Source of the DNA: Streptomyces daqingensis
GTDB taxonomy: Bacteria > Actinomycetota > Actinomycetes > Streptomycetales > Streptomycetaceae
Direction of reading: 5' to 3'
Length of the DNA: 64,000 nt
Assembly: GCF_014645895.1 (NCBI RefSeq)
Contig: NZ_BMMP01000003.1
Location: 413,949 to 477,948 of the forward strand
The notes below the pieces were generated by a model. That model made no database searches. It was not told where the DNA came from and saw only the letters and a list, made by a program, of their open reading frames with translations. Below, piece after piece: positions 1 to 9,717 of this stretch (its first letter is position 1; every line of letters begins with the position of its first letter). Made by a program: the position numbers and the translations under genes.

Positions 1-55
1 GTCCCCAGCGGCGCGGGTGCCCCCGACCGGCCGCCATATACCCTCTGTGAAGTGT

Positions 56-102
56 GCACGCAAGCTGCGTGCTCCACCAGAGGGCCCTCCTATGATCGGT
101 CC
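56..102 (+). promoter_or_regulatory. Leaderless promoter with palindrome over the -35 region
   Basis: TATGAT at 91-96 is a good -10 hexamer and ends 6 nt before the GTG at 103, so transcription should begin at or next to the start codon. No Shine-Dalgarno precedes the GTG. A perfect 7-bp inverted repeat (GCACGCA at 56-62, TGCGTGC at 66-72) lies where the -35 would be, and no TTGAC-like hexamer is visible. That suggests a regulator binds there. The promoter is inferred from the sequence alone. Confidence 0.5.
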
Positions 103-1311
103 GTGAGCACCACCGATCCGCCCCCCGCCGGCGCGGCCGGGCAGTCGTCCGCGGACGGGACCGTCCGCGCCTCCGCCGACGCGGCAGCCGCCACCCTCGA
201 CGTCGACCGCAGCGACCCCGACTACCGCGCCTGGCTGAAAGAAGCCGTCCGCAGGGTCCAGGCCGACAACAACCGCAGCGCTGACACGCATCTGCTGTCC
301 TTCCCCCTGCCCGAGCAGTGGGGCGTCGACCTGTACCTCAAGGACGAGTCGACCCATCCGACCGGAAGCCTCAAGCACCGGCTCGCGCGCTCCCTGTTCC
401 TCTACGGGCTCTGCAACGGCTGGATCCGGCCAGGCAGGCCCGTCATCGAGGCGTCGTCTGGGTCCACCGCGGTCAGCGAGGCGTACTTCGCGAAGCTGAT
501 CGGTGTCCCCTTCATCGCGGTGATGCCGCGCACGACGAGCCGCGAGAAGACACGGCTGATCGAGTTCCATGGCGGGCAGTGCCATCTCGTCCAGGACGCG
601 CGGACGGTGTACGAGGTCTCCGCCGCCCTCGCGGTGGAGACCGGCGGCCACTACATGGACCAGTTCACCTACGCCGAGCGGGCGACCGACTGGCGGGGCA
701 ACAACAACATCGCGGAGTCGATCTACGAGCAGATGAAGCTCGAACGGTATCCGGAGCCCGCCTGGATCGTCGCCACGGCGGGGACCGGCGGCACGTCCGC
801 GACCGTCGCCCGCTACGTGCGCTACATGCAGTACGACACCCGCGTGTGCGTCCCCGACCCGGAGAACTCCTGCTTCTTCGACGGATGGCTCGGCGGGGAC
901 GACGAGGCCGCCAGCGAGCGCAGTTCACGCATCGAGGGGATCGGCCGCCCCCGCATGGAGCCGAGCTTCCTGACCAGCGCGGTGGACCGGATGATGAAGG
1001 TGCCGGACGCGGCCAGCGTCGCGGCCGTGCGGGCGCTTGAGCGTGCCACCGGCCGCAAGGCCGGAGGCTCGACGGGCACGGGGCTGTGGAGCGCCCTGAA
1101 GATCGTCGCGGAGATGGCCGGACGGGGCGAGACGGGCAGCGTGGTCACGCTGATCTGCGACCCCGGGGAGCGCTACCTCGACAAGTACTACTCGGACGCG
1201 TGGCTTGCCGGGCAGGGCCTCGACATCGCCCCGTACACCGCGACGATCGAGACGCTCCTGTCGACGGGCCGCTGGCCCGGCGAGGCCCGCCCGGAGCCCG
1301 GAGAACGCTAG
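103..1311 (+). CDS. PLP-dependent cysteine synthase / cysteine desulfhydrase-like protein
   Basis: A 402-residue fold-type II PLP enzyme of the cysteine synthase/cystathionine beta-synthase family. The PLP lysine lies in the PTGSLKHR segment (about residues 85-92), where classical members read TGSxKDR. The glycine-rich phosphate-binding loop is [14 protein letters not shown] (about 225-238). Actinobacterial members of this branch include the Cds1-type L-cysteine desulfhydrase that releases H2S, so desulfhydrase or O-acetylserine sulfhydrylase activity is possible and the exact reaction cannot be read. A GTG at 103 is preferred over a GTG at 52 because a TATGAT hexamer sits 6 nt upstream and the conserved region starts well downstream. 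The first 45 residues are low-complexity. The stop shares CTAG with the convergent acetyltransferase. Confidence 0.85.
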   Translation: MSTTDPPPAGAAGQSSADGTVRASADAAAATLDVDRSDPDYRAWLKEAVRRVQADNNRSADTHLLSFPLPEQWGVDLYLKDESTHPTGSLKHRLARSLFLYGLCNGWIRPGRPVIEASSGSTAVSEAYFAKLIGVPFIAVMPRTTSREKTRLIEFHGGQCHLVQDARTVYEVSAALAVETGGHYMDQFTYAERATDWRGNNNIAESIYEQMKLERYPEPAWIVATAGTGGTSATVARYVRYMQYDTRVCVPDPENSCFFDGWLGGDDEAASERSSRIEGIGRPRMEPSFLTSAVDRMMKVPDAASVAAVRALERATGRKAGGSTGTGLWSALKIVAEMAGRGETGSVVTLICDPGERYLDKYYSDAWLAGQGLDIAPYTATIETLLSTGRWPGEARPEPGER

Positions 1312-2099
1312 GCACGACCTGCTCCGGGAGCGGGGACGCGGTCGAGGACGATGCCGAAGTGCTCGCGGTAGGCGGACAGTACGGCGTCGTCGCCGGCGAG
1401 TTCCTCCTCGTGCCGCCCCGCGCCGCCAGTGGAGGTGAGGGTCCGGCCGCTCAGGGTGACGCGGCCCTCCTCGGTCAGCAGGGAGCACACCAGCGACCGC
1501 GTGAAGTGGGACTCGGGCGAGGTGCGGTGCCACCAGCAGCCGAGCGCGAAGTCGGCCAGGGTGCGCGGACGTTGCTCGACGCGGTACTGCGCGACGCCGT
1601 CGCGGAGGACGTCCAGGTCGCCCTGCGGGGTCTCCTCGACGCGGAACAGGCCGCCGGGGTCGGCCTGTTCGTCCCGTGAGTCCAGGCGCAGCGGGTACGT
1701 GCTGTGCCGTCCGAAGCCGACGTCCACCAGCCAGGGCCGCGGCGTCTCCACGCGCAGCGCCAGGTGGTCGAAGAGCGGCCCGGGCCCGCCGTCCCCGAAG
1801 ACCCGCGCGGCCAGAAGCGTCACGGGGAAGCCCAAGGCGGCGAGCAACGCGGCGAAGGCGCCGTTGAGTTCGTAGCAGAAGCCTCCGCGCCGGCGCTCGA
1901 CGATCTTGTGCGTGAGGGCGTCCGCGTCGAGCACGATGTCCTCGCCCGCGTGCACGCTGAGGTTCTCGAACGGCACGGTGAGCAGGTGCCGCCGGTGCAG
2001 CTCGCGCAGAGAGTGCGAGTCGGGTCGTGCGGGGCGCGCGGCGCCGATGCGGGCGAGATAGGCGGAGGTGCGGGCATCGTCGATCGGGAGGCCGTTCAT
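1308..2099 (-). CDS. nat: Arylamine N-acetyltransferase
   Basis: A 263-residue cytosolic enzyme transferring acetyl from acetyl-CoA to arylamines or hydrazines. The cysteine-histidine-aspartate triad is visible: Cys in [10 protein letters not shown] (about residue 70), His in LFDHLAL (about 107) and Asp in VDVGFG (about 123). Length matches the NAT family. The ATG at 2099 is chosen because the conserved N-terminal helix ([13 protein letters not shown]) begins just after it; an upstream GTG adds only unconserved residues. In actinomycetes NAT homologs act in xenobiotic detoxification, and relatives serve as amide synthases in ansamycin clusters, but no polyketide genes lie nearby. The stop overlaps the convergent PLP enzyme gene by 4 bp. 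Confidence 0.92.
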   Translation of the reverse strand: MNGLPIDDARTSAYLARIGAARPARPDSHSLRELHRRHLLTVPFENLSVHAGEDIVLDADALTHKIVERRRGGFCYELNGAFAALLAALGFPVTLLAARVFGDGGPGPLFDHLALRVETPRPWLVDVGFGRHSTYPLRLDSRDEQADPGGLFRVEETPQGDLDVLRDGVAQYRVEQRPRTLADFALGCWWHRTSPESHFTRSLVCSLLTEEGRVTLSGRTLTSTGGAGRHEEELAGDDAVLSAYREHFGIVLDRVPAPGAGRA

Positions 2100-2174
2100 G
2101 GATTCTGTTATTCCAGCTCGGCGGCGGGCGCGCATCCGGCGGGCGGACTACGTCCCGCGGTGCAAGGGGAGCGT

Positions 2175-2190
2175 GGCCGCCGCGGCGGCC
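2175..2190. other. 16-bp perfect GC palindrome
   Basis: GGCCGCCGCGGCGGCC lies in the 124-bp gap between the DeoR-type gene (ending at 2224) and the start of the acetyltransferase gene, both on the minus strand. It could be part of a terminator or an operator, or be chance in GC-rich DNA. Confidence 0.25.
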
Positions 2191-2223
2191 GTGAGCCCGG
2201 GAAGCGGGGAGGGGTCCGCCCTG

Positions 2224-3066
2224 TCAGCTCCTCCGGGCGCCCTCTTCCTCGCCAGCGACGACGAGTTCCGGCAGATGGTCCTGGATCTCCGCGCGCGCCC
2301 CGTCCGGCAGCCCGCCGTCCGTCACCAGGGCGTCGACCTCGCGGAGCGTGGCGAACGAACTCAGGCCCACGGTGCCCCACTTGGTGTGGTCCGCGACCAC
2401 GACGACACGGCGCGCGGCACCGACGAAACGCCGGTTCGTCTCCGCCTCCGCCAGGTTGGGGGTCGACAGTCCGGCCTCCACGGATATGCCGTGCACGCCG
2501 AGGAAGAGGACGTCGAAGTGGAGCGAGCGGATGGCCGCGTCCGCGACCGGCCCCACCAGGGAGTCCGAGGGGGTCCGCATCCCGCCCGTCAGCACCACCG
2601 TCGCCGCGCCGGGACGGGGGGAGCGCGCACCGGCGGGGCCGCGGTGCGCGGTGTGGAAGACGTCCGCCACCCGTACGGAGTTGGTGACCACCGTCAGATC
2701 GGGGACGTCCACGAGCTGCTGCGCCAGCGCGAACGTCGTCGTGCCGCCGGAGAGCGCGATGGCGCTGCCCGGCTGCGCCATCGCCGCGGCCGCCCGGGCG
2801 ATCTCGCTCTTCGCCGACGTCTCCAGGGACGACTTCGCCTCGAACCCGGGTTCGTGAGTGCTGGCCTCCGCGAGCGGCACCGCGCCGCCGTGCACCTTCT
2901 CCAGGGCTCCCTGGCGGGCGAGGGCGTCGAGATCGCGACGGACCGTCATGTCCGAGACCATCAGCTTCCGGGTCAGTTCGTTGACCCGGGCGCCGCCGTG
3001 CCGCCTCACCTCTTCGAGGATCAGCGCCCGCCGCTGCTCGGCCAGCAGGTTGTGGTTGTCGCCCAC
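2224..3066 (-). CDS. DeoR/GlpR-family transcriptional regulator
   Basis: A 280-residue DNA-binding regulator. The N-terminal DeoR helix-turn-helix spans about residues 8-62 (LAEQRRALILEEVRR, VNELTRKLMVSDMTVRRDLDAL, with the family hallmark VRRDL). The C-terminal DeoRC sugar-phosphate sensor domain has GGTTTFALA, TNS and VVVADHTKWG motifs. Such proteins usually repress sugar or polyol catabolic genes and are released by a phosphorylated intermediate. The GTG at 3066 is chosen because GGAGGAAAGGA precedes it and the HTH begins immediately. It is divergent from the large membrane hydrolase gene, not next to an obvious sugar operon, so its target is unknown. Confidence 0.9.
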   Translation of the reverse strand: MGDNHNLLAEQRRALILEEVRRHGGARVNELTRKLMVSDMTVRRDLDALARQGALEKVHGGAVPLAEASTHEPGFEAKSSLETSAKSEIARAAAAMAQPGSAIALSGGTTTFALAQQLVDVPDLTVVTNSVRVADVFHTAHRGPAGARSPRPGAATVVLTGGMRTPSDSLVGPVADAAIRSLHFDVLFLGVHGISVEAGLSTPNLAEAETNRRFVGAARRVVVVADHTKWGTVGLSSFATLREVDALVTDGGLPDGARAEIQDHLPELVVAGEEEGARRS

Positions 3067-3241
3067 CGCGCTTGATTCCTTTCCTCCGCCGCACGCCCCG
3101 CGCCGCCATCCTCCCATGTGGCGAAGGGCCCGGCGGACGTCACGATTTCGCGTGGCTTCTGTGGTGAGAGCCTGCGCCCGTGCGCGGGCGGGCAGGATGC
3201 TGAGCGATCGCCGCCGCACGACGACCCGGGGGAGCAGCACA

Positions 3242-6190
3242 TTGCCGGAGCACGGGAACAGCAGCGCACTGCCGAGCGTGGCGCGAACTGCCCCGCCGGA
3301 GTCGGGAGTCGAGCCGCCGCCCGGCCTGAACCTGGAACTGCTCGTGCACGGAGTCGGGGGCACCACCCCGGAGGAGATGCTCGGCGACCCGCGCATCGAG
3401 TGCGTCACGGGTGACGCGACGGCCGCCGTGTACCGCCGAGCCGACGACGTCGACGCCGAGGCCCGGCCGCAGGACTACCGCGACAAGCCCGTCGCGGAGG
3501 CCTACTCGTGGTCCAACCTCACCTCCGGCAACGGCGCGCGCGCCCTGTGGCTGATCCTGCTGCCGTTCATGGTCGCCAACCTCGCCCACTGGATGCGCCC
3601 GGCCGCACACGGGCGGCACACCGCGCTCCGTCTGCACGGCGTGCTGGTACGGCTCATCGGACTCAGCCTGACGGTGCTGCTGGTGGCGGCGGCCTGCGAG
3701 GTGGCCCTGGACCTCGTCGCCTGGCAGTGCGCCGGCTCCGACGCCTGCGTCGACGAGCGCTCCTGGCTCGGCTTCATGGCGCAGAGCCCCTCGGGGGAGG
3801 GCGGCTGGTGGAGCCAGCCCGGCCGCCGCCTGGCGCTGGCCGCGGTGGTGCCCGCCGTCCTCACCGTGCTGCTGTGGTGGCTCTCGCACCGCACATGGGC
3901 GGCGTACGAGTCACAGCGTCCGCTGCGCACCGAGGTCACCGAGTACGACGCGGAGGCGCGGGAGCGGCCCGCGCTGTGCCTGCCCGGGTTCTGGTACGGC
4001 AAGCGCCTCGTGGCCCGGCTGCGGGCGGCGCACACCGCGGCGGGGTTCCTCACGGTCGCCGCCGCGCTGGCCGCCGCGTCGACGCGCTACGACCGGAAAC
4101 CCGGGGGCAGCGCGGGACTCGACGCCGTGGGCTGGCTGCTGGAGGTGCTGATCGTCGGCTGCGCGGTGTGGGTCGTGTACGTGGTGTGCAGGCGCGGCCG
4201 CAAGGAGAGCGAACCCGACGACGCACTCGACAAGGTCACCGTGCGCGCTCTGCCCGGTCTGACCGTCGCCGTACTGCTGCTGGCCGTGGTCCACGCCGCC
4301 TGGTCCCGGCCCGAGTGGATCTCCTCGGGGGGCGAGCTGCCGGGTGATGAGACGTTCGGCGTGCTGGCCGTCGGGCAGGGCGTACTGGTGGCCGCCCTCG
4401 GTGTCATAGGGCTGCTGCTGCACCGGCGGGAGCCCGTCCCGCGCACGGTGCTGAAGGGGCTGGGCGCCCCGGCCGTGGCGATGCTCGCCTGCGCCCTCGG
4501 TGGGGTGATGTCCGGCGGTGTCACGCAGCGCGTCGGCGACTGGCTGGACGGGCCCGGCACCCCCGGAGCGGGCGGCGGGCACATCGAGGGGCCGCCGATC
4601 CTGCTGACGTGGCAGTCCTCCGCGATCCCCGTGCTGCTGGGCGCCGTACTGGTGATGCTGGCCTTCTTACTCGTACGGCTCTCCCGCCGCAGCGCCGAGC
4701 TGACGGACGACGTGGAGCGCGGCTACCCCGACGCCCTTCCCGACCCGTCCCGTTCACGCCGCATCGCCTCCACCGTCGCGCGGGCCGCGCTGACCGACTC
4801 GGCGCCCTGGATCGTCGGCACCGTCGCCCTGTTCACGCTGCTCCTCGGCGCGGCGGGCGTGCTGGGCACCTGGCTGACGCGTCAGGTGCCGGGCCGGGCC
4901 GCCGACGGCATGCCCGGCGTCGTCGACGGGTTCGCCGACACCGCGCAGGCCCTGGGGTCCTGGCTCGTCGGGCTCGCCTTCGTGCTGCTGGTCGCCTGGG
5001 GCCGCCGCGCCTACCGCGACCCCTCCGCGCGCCGCACCATCGGCATCCTGTGGGACGTCGGCACCTTCTGGCCCCGGGCAGCGCATCCCTTCGCCCCGCC
5101 CTGCTACGCCGAGCGCGCCGTGCCCGACCTGGCGTGGCGCATGGCCACCTGGACCCAGCAGACCGGCGGGCGCCTGGTGATCTCCGGCCACTCGCAGGGC
5201 AGCGTCCTCGCCGCGGCAGCCGTGTGGCACCTGGAGCCCGGCACGCGCGGGCAGATAGCGCTGCTCACCTACGGGTCGCCGCTGGAGCGTCTCTACGGCC
5301 GCTGGTTCCCCGCCTACTTCGGCCCGCGGCAGCTCGACGACCTGCACCACCAGGTGGACTGCTGGCGCAACCTGTGGCGCCTGACCGACCCCATCGGCGG
5401 CCCGGTCGACCACGCAGACGGCGGCGACGTACCCGGAGTGGACAGAGGACCGCTGCTGGACCCCTTGGAGTACGGGCGCACGCTCCGGCATCCGCTTCCC
5501 TCACCGATCCTCGGGCACAGCGAGTACCAGGCTGATCCCGCGTTCGACGAGGAGCGGGACCGCCTGCTGGCACGGCTGCGCACCCGGGAGCCCGGGCCCG
5601 CATGCGCGGCGTCCGCCTCTCCGGACGGTCAGGCGGCCCGGGTGGGTGCGGACCCGGACATGCAGCGGGACGGGGGCGGGTCCGAGCCGCTTCAGGCGCC
5701 TCCGGGGGACGGCGCTGCCACCGTCCCGGTTCAGTCGGACGCTCCCCCGGCGCGGCGCGACGGGAACGATCAGGAGGCCGCCCCGTCCTGGGCGCCGGCT
5801 CCGGCCGTTCCCTCGACGCCGACGCAGACGCCGACATCGTCGGCTGCGTGGCTGCTGGGATACGCGGCGCTGGCCTTCACGGTTGCGGCTCTGTGCGTGC
5901 CGGCGGTGCTGGAGGGAACGCACCTGGCGGTGCCGGAGGCCGCACAGGTCGTGGCTTCCGCCGCGGGCGCCGTTCTCGCCCTGTGCACCGGCGTCGCCGC
6001 CGTGATCCGGGCGGTCTCCGAGCTGAAGAGGGCGAACACCGACCGGATGCGGCTGAACCGGGGAATGGACGTCGACGGGGAGGACGGGGGCCCCGGAGCA
6101 TCCGGTCCGCAGCCGTCACCGGACCTGCCACGCCAGGCGGGAGGCGACGGCGACCGGAGTCACAGCGATCCGGGCAGGTCCTCCATGTAG
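3242..6190 (+). CDS. Large multi-membrane protein with alpha/beta-hydrolase (lipase-like) motif
   Basis: About 982 residues. An N-terminal segment ([10 protein letters not shown], about residues 33-42) resembles the first strand and oxyanion turn of alpha/beta hydrolases. A long stretch follows with about eight or more hydrophobic spans (roughly residues 100-590). A nucleophile elbow, [11 protein letters not shown], lies at about 648-658, and after a Pro/Ala-rich linker the C-terminus holds two more hydrophobic spans. The two hydrolase parts flank the membrane block, so the catalytic fold may be split. An in-frame TTA leucine codon at 4667-4669 predicts bldA dependence. The start is uncertain: a TTG at 3242 has GGGGGAG 7 nt upstream; an ATG at 3197 is the alternative. 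The 3' end overlaps the convergent AAA+ gene by 31 bp. Substrate unknown. Confidence 0.75.
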   Translation: MPEHGNSSALPSVARTAPPESGVEPPPGLNLELLVHGVGGTTPEEMLGDPRIECVTGDATAAVYRRADDVDAEARPQDYRDKPVAEAYSWSNLTSGNGARALWLILLPFMVANLAHWMRPAAHGRHTALRLHGVLVRLIGLSLTVLLVAAACEVALDLVAWQCAGSDACVDERSWLGFMAQSPSGEGGWWSQPGRRLALAAVVPAVLTVLLWWLSHRTWAAYESQRPLRTEVTEYDAEARERPALCLPGFWYGKRLVARLRAAHTAAGFLTVAAALAAASTRYDRKPGGSAGLDAVGWLLEVLIVGCAVWVVYVVCRRGRKESEPDDALDKVTVRALPGLTVAVLLLAVVHAAWSRPEWISSGGELPGDETFGVLAVGQGVLVAALGVIGLLLHRREPVPRTVLKGLGAPAVAMLACALGGVMSGGVTQRVGDWLDGPGTPGAGGGHIEGPPILLTWQSSAIPVLLGAVLVMLAFLLVRLSRRSAELTDDVERGYPDALPDPSRSRRIASTVARAALTDSAPWIVGTVALFTLLLGAAGVLGTWLTRQVPGRAADGMPGVVDGFADTAQALGSWLVGLAFVLLVAWGRRAYRDPSARRTIGILWDVGTFWPRAAHPFAPPCYAERAVPDLAWRMATWTQQTGGRLVISGHSQGSVLAAAAVWHLEPGTRGQIALLTYGSPLERLYGRWFPAYFGPRQLDDLHHQVDCWRNLWRLTDPIGGPVDHADGGDVPGVDRGPLLDPLEYGRTLRHPLPSPILGHSEYQADPAFDEERDRLLARLRTREPGPACAASASPDGQAARVGADPDMQRDGGGSEPLQAPPGDGAATVPVQSDAPPARRDGNDQEAAPSWAPAPAVPSTPTQTPTSSAAWLLGYAALAFTVAALCVPAVLEGTHLAVPEAAQVVASAAGAVLALCTGVAAVIRAVSELKRANTDRMRLNRGMDVDGEDGGPGASGPQPSPDLPRQAGGDGDRSHSDPGRSSM

Positions 6191-8613
6191 AGGAGCGTCA
6201 GGTCGTCGGTGTCGGGGTCGGGAAGCTGCGCGACCCGGCCCGCATGCCGCTCGACCATCGCCTCGAAGGTCTGCCGGGCGGTGCGCCCGTTGCCGAACGT
6301 GGGGCCCTTCGGCAGCTCCGCGAAGTACTTCAGCAGCGCCTCGGTGGCCCCGGGCGCGAGCTGGTACTCGTGCTCCTGCGCCTGCTGCTCCACGATGCTC
6401 AGCAGCTCCTCGGGGGCGTAGTCGCCGAAGGTGATGGTCCGTGAGAAGCGGGACGCGACACCGGGGTTGACCGCGAGGAAGCGGGTCATCTCCGTCGTGT
6501 AGCCCGCCGCGATGACGACGACCTCCTCGCGGTGGTCCTCCATCAGTTTCACCAGGGTGTCTATCGCCTCGCGCCCGAAGTCGCGCCCACCGTCCTCAGG
6601 GGAGAGGGCGTAGGCCTCGTCGATGAAGAGCACGCCCCCGCGGGCCCGGTCGAATGCCTCCTGCGTGCGGATCGCGGTCGAGCCGATGTGCTCGCCGACG
6701 AGGTCGACGCGGGAGACCTCCACCAGGTGCCCGCGCTGCAGCACACCCAGGGAATGGAGGATCTCCCCGTACAGCCTCGCGACGGTGGTCTTGCCGGTAC
6801 CGGGCGACCCGGTGAAGACCAGGTGCCGGCGCACGGAGGCGGCCTTGAGCCCCGCCTCCTGGCGGCGGCGCCCCACCTCGATCATGTCGGTGAGGGCCCG
6901 CACCTCCCGTTTGACGCTCTCCAGGCCCACCAGGGCGTCCAGTTCGCCCAGGACCTCCTGTGCGGGGCGTGCGGGCTCCGCCTCGCCCCCCGACGCAACT
7001 CCGGAGGCCGTGGTGCCCTCCGGGGGCGTCTCGGGCTGCTGCTTGGAAGCCTTCTTCGGCGCCGTCAGCGGCGCGGTGAGCAGGCCGGCGCCGGCGGGGG
7101 AGGGGTCGGCGGGCGGCGGTGTGGGGGCTGCGCTGACAGGAGCGGCGCTCTGGTCGCTCGTGCAGTCCTCGACGACGTGCCCCTCCTCGGCGAACTCGTA
7201 GCCGCCCCGCGCGCACCGCTCCGCCCGGCAGCGGCGCAGCGTCGTGCGGCAGCCGTCGATGACGTGGAAGCCGTAACCCTTCGAGCCGGTGACCCGGCAG
7301 CCGTGGAAGGTGCCGCGCCCGCCCGCGGAGACGTAGAAGCCGGCCTCCTCGGGTGAACTGACCGTGCACCGCTCGACGTTGGGGTCGGCGCCCTTGGTGA
7401 CGATGAAGCCCGTGGCGACCCCGTCGACCGTGCAGTTGGCGAGGGTGCCGCCGCTGCCGTGGTCGCGGAACCAGGCGCCGGTGGCCGCCTCGCGGATGCG
7501 GCAGTCGTCCAGCTGCACCGTGGCACCGTCGCTGACCGACACCGCGGTGCCGCGCACCTGGGTCAGGTCGCTGTCGACGACGTCGGCACGCGAGCCCCTG
7601 TCGAGGACGAACAGGGCGTCGGGGACGGTGTGCACACGGCAGGAGTCGAGCACGACCGTGGCGCCGTCACTGATCCACACGGCCGGGTAGTCGCCCGTGC
7701 TCTCGTGGATCTCGCAGTTGTTGGCGTCCGCCCGCGTGCCCGGGTCCCACACGGACAGGCCGTTGCGGCCGAAGCGCCGCACCGTGGAGCGGGTGAGGGT
7801 GAGAACGGAGCGGGAACGCAGATCGAGGGCGTTCTCGGGAATGTCGTGGATGTCGCAGTCGGCGAGAGTGAGGACGGCGTCCGTGTCCATGGTGACGCCG
7901 TCGGCCGAAGTGCGGTGCACCCGGCAGTCGGTGAGGTGGCCGGTGGCGCGGGAGACGACCTGCACGCCGGTGCCCTTGATCTCGTAGACCTCGCAGCCGA
8001 CGGCCTCCGCCGCGCTGTCCTCGCCGTGCAGCGACAGCCCGGCTCCGGTCGCGTGGTGGACCCGGCACCGTTCCAGCCTGGGATGCGCGCCGTCGCGCAC
8101 GGATATGCCGGACTGGCCCGCGGAGACGACCTCGCACTCCTCGTAGACGCCGCCCGCGCCGCCCGTCACGCTGATCCCGATGCCCGCGGGGTTGTCGACG
8201 GTGCAGCGCCGCACGGTGGGCCGGGCCCCGGACCGCACCTCGATGCCGGCCGCCGAACGCGTCATCACGCGGAGGCCGTTGAGCTCCGCGGCGCCGTCCT
8301 CCACGAGGAGGGCGGGCGAGGCCGCGTCCTGCGCCTCGATCTGCAGGTCCTGCACGACGGCCGAGGACCGGACGGTCAGCGCCACCCCCTCGGCCGGGGC
8401 GATGCGCACCGATCCGGAGGCGGCGCGCTCGGGGCCGCGCAGGGTGACGGTGCGGTCGAGGACCAGGTTCTCCCGGTACGTTCCCGGTGCCACGGTCACC
8501 ACGTCACCGTCGGAGGCGACCTCCAGGGCGGCGGCGAGAGAGGCGTACTCTCCCGTGCGGCGCCGCCACCGCGACGTTCCGGCGTGCGTCACCTGCACCG
8601 AGCCCTGTGCCAT
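6160..8613 (-). CDS. Right-handed beta-helix repeat protein fused to CbxX/SpoVK-type AAA+ ATPase
   Basis: 817 residues in two parts. Residues about 20-490 are a run of some 20 imperfect 22-24-residue turns of NosD/pectate-lyase type (recurring xxVxxCxVxx and GxxVxxGAxPxxxxCxVxx patterns), a parallel beta-helix. After a Pro/Ala linker (about 490-540) comes an AAA+ domain of the CbxX/SpoVK/EccA class: GSPGTGKT Walker A (about 598-606), LFIDEAY Walker B (about 660-667) and an arginine-rich sensor region ending with the family-typical NGR..R segment. The fusion suggests a remodelling ATPase whose beta-helix binds a protein or polysaccharide. EccA of ESX secretion has the same AAA type with a TPR front. 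The ATG at 8613 begins directly before the helix domain. No ESX genes are nearby. Confidence 0.8.
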   Translation of the reverse strand: MAQGSVQVTHAGTSRWRRRTGEYASLAAALEVASDGDVVTVAPGTYRENLVLDRTVTLRGPERAASGSVRIAPAEGVALTVRSSAVVQDLQIEAQDAASPALLVEDGAAELNGLRVMTRSAAGIEVRSGARPTVRRCTVDNPAGIGISVTGGAGGVYEECEVVSAGQSGISVRDGAHPRLERCRVHHATGAGLSLHGEDSAAEAVGCEVYEIKGTGVQVVSRATGHLTDCRVHRTSADGVTMDTDAVLTLADCDIHDIPENALDLRSRSVLTLTRSTVRRFGRNGLSVWDPGTRADANNCEIHESTGDYPAVWISDGATVVLDSCRVHTVPDALFVLDRGSRADVVDSDLTQVRGTAVSVSDGATVQLDDCRIREAATGAWFRDHGSGGTLANCTVDGVATGFIVTKGADPNVERCTVSSPEEAGFYVSAGGRGTFHGCRVTGSKGYGFHVIDGCRTTLRRCRAERCARGGYEFAEEGHVVEDCTSDQSAAPVSAAPTPPPADPSPAGAGLLTAPLTAPKKASKQQPETPPEGTTASGVASGGEAEPARPAQEVLGELDALVGLESVKREVRALTDMIEVGRRRQEAGLKAASVRRHLVFTGSPGTGKTTVARLYGEILHSLGVLQRGHLVEVSRVDLVGEHIGSTAIRTQEAFDRARGGVLFIDEAYALSPEDGGRDFGREAIDTLVKLMEDHREEVVVIAAGYTTEMTRFLAVNPGVASRFSRTITFGDYAPEELLSIVEQQAQEHEYQLAPGATEALLKYFAELPKGPTFGNGRTARQTFEAMVERHAGRVAQLPDPDTDDLTLLYMEDLPGSL

Positions 8614-8788
8614 TGACAGTTGTGCCCCAACTTCGATGGTGTCCACTGCGCGTGGGAGACACGCGCACGAGAGATGCACCACCGTAGCGTGCGTGCCGAG
8701 GTGCTCACTCCACGCGTCCGCACTCCGGGCACCGCCACGGGCACGGAGAGCCGCGCCGGGGGCAGTCCCGCGAGTTGCCGGAGCACGC

Positions 8789-9391
8789 TCAGTAGTTGGA
8801 GCCGGTGCGTCCCCAGTCGGGGCCGATGCGCGCCCACTCCGCGTCCCAGCGCGCGTAGCGGCGACGCAGCAACTGCCGGACGACCAGGCGGCGTCCGGTC
8901 TCCGCGGCGGCCGCGGCACCGACCGCTGCGGCGAGTCCCGCCAGTGCGGCGTACGAGGCAGCCGTGCCCTGGTTCATGGGGCTCTTGACGACGCGGCCCT
9001 CCGCGTCCGTCCAGACCCGGAAGCGTTCACCGGGCTGCACTTGGGCCTTCGCTGTGACAGTGCCCTTGTGGCTGGTGCCGTCCGGACCGGCCCAGTGGGC
9101 CACGACCCGGTGCCGCTCGGGACTCTGCACGGCGGTCTCGGGATCGGTGTCCAGCGGAGCACGCGTCTGGACGGACTCGGCGGTCGCCCAGATCTGGTGC
9201 CGGCTCCGCTTCTGTTCGTCGATGTTCTGCAGCAGGGCATCGTGCGCGGCGGAAGTTCCCAGCCATCCGACGACTGGAGTGATGACGACGATCAGAACTA
9301 CGGCACACAGTGCCAGCCACGCTTCGCGGCGGTCGCTGCGGCGGCACAGCGGATTCTTGCGCCAGCGCCACAGGCCGACGATCGAGCGCAT
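8789..9391 (-). CDS. Rv1733c-family two-span membrane protein
   Basis: A 200-residue protein with hydrophobic spans at about residues 25-47 and 145-165 separated by an extracytoplasmic region of about 95 residues ([22 protein letters not shown]). This topology and the charged N-terminus ([20 protein letters not shown]) match the actinobacterial Rv1733c-like family, whose function is not known. It lies 175 bp upstream of the beta-helix AAA+ gene on the same strand, so co-transcription is possible. The ATG at 9391 is the first codon of the conserved N-terminus. Confidence 0.8.
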   Translation of the reverse strand: MRSIVGLWRWRKNPLCRRSDRREAWLALCAVVLIVVITPVVGWLGTSAAHDALLQNIDEQKRSRHQIWATAESVQTRAPLDTDPETAVQSPERHRVVAHWAGPDGTSHKGTVTAKAQVQPGERFRVWTDAEGRVVKSPMNQGTAASYAALAGLAAAVGAAAAAETGRRLVVRQLLRRRYARWDAEWARIGPDWGRTGSNY

Positions 9392-9717
9392 GACTTCTCA
9401 CCCCCTTCTCCACGTTCGCAAGTACCTCTCGTGAGGCGGTACATGCCTGGGACAGGCGCAAAGAGACTCAAATCACCGGAACGAGGTCAGTGTTCCGATC
9501 GGTTTTCCGGGCGCCCGGACCTGCGGTGCGGGGCGCCTTGCAGGGTCTCCGTGTGCCTCCCGCGTGGAGCACCGACTCTACTCCGGGGTGCCGCACCCCG
9601 CCGTGACGGGGGGCACCCGGTGACATCTTCGGTACACAACCGCGGCCACAGGGTGTCCCACGGGCAGCTCCCGGCCCGGCGCGCGCCCGCGCGAGCACGG
9701 AGGTGCGGCTCGAGGCG
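9392..9717. other. Intergenic region
   Basis: No gene supported. The region holds the hairpin at 9586-9618 and presumably the promoter of the Rv1733c-like gene, for which I see no clear consensus hexamers. Confidence 0.5.
9586..9618 (-). terminator. Terminator-like hairpin after phosphoketolase
   Basis: GGGTGCC (9586-9592) pairs with GGCACCC (9612-9618), with an inner CCCCG/CGGGG stem. It is about 100 nt past the phosphoketolase stop. No U-tract, as is usual in Streptomyces. Confidence 0.5.
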
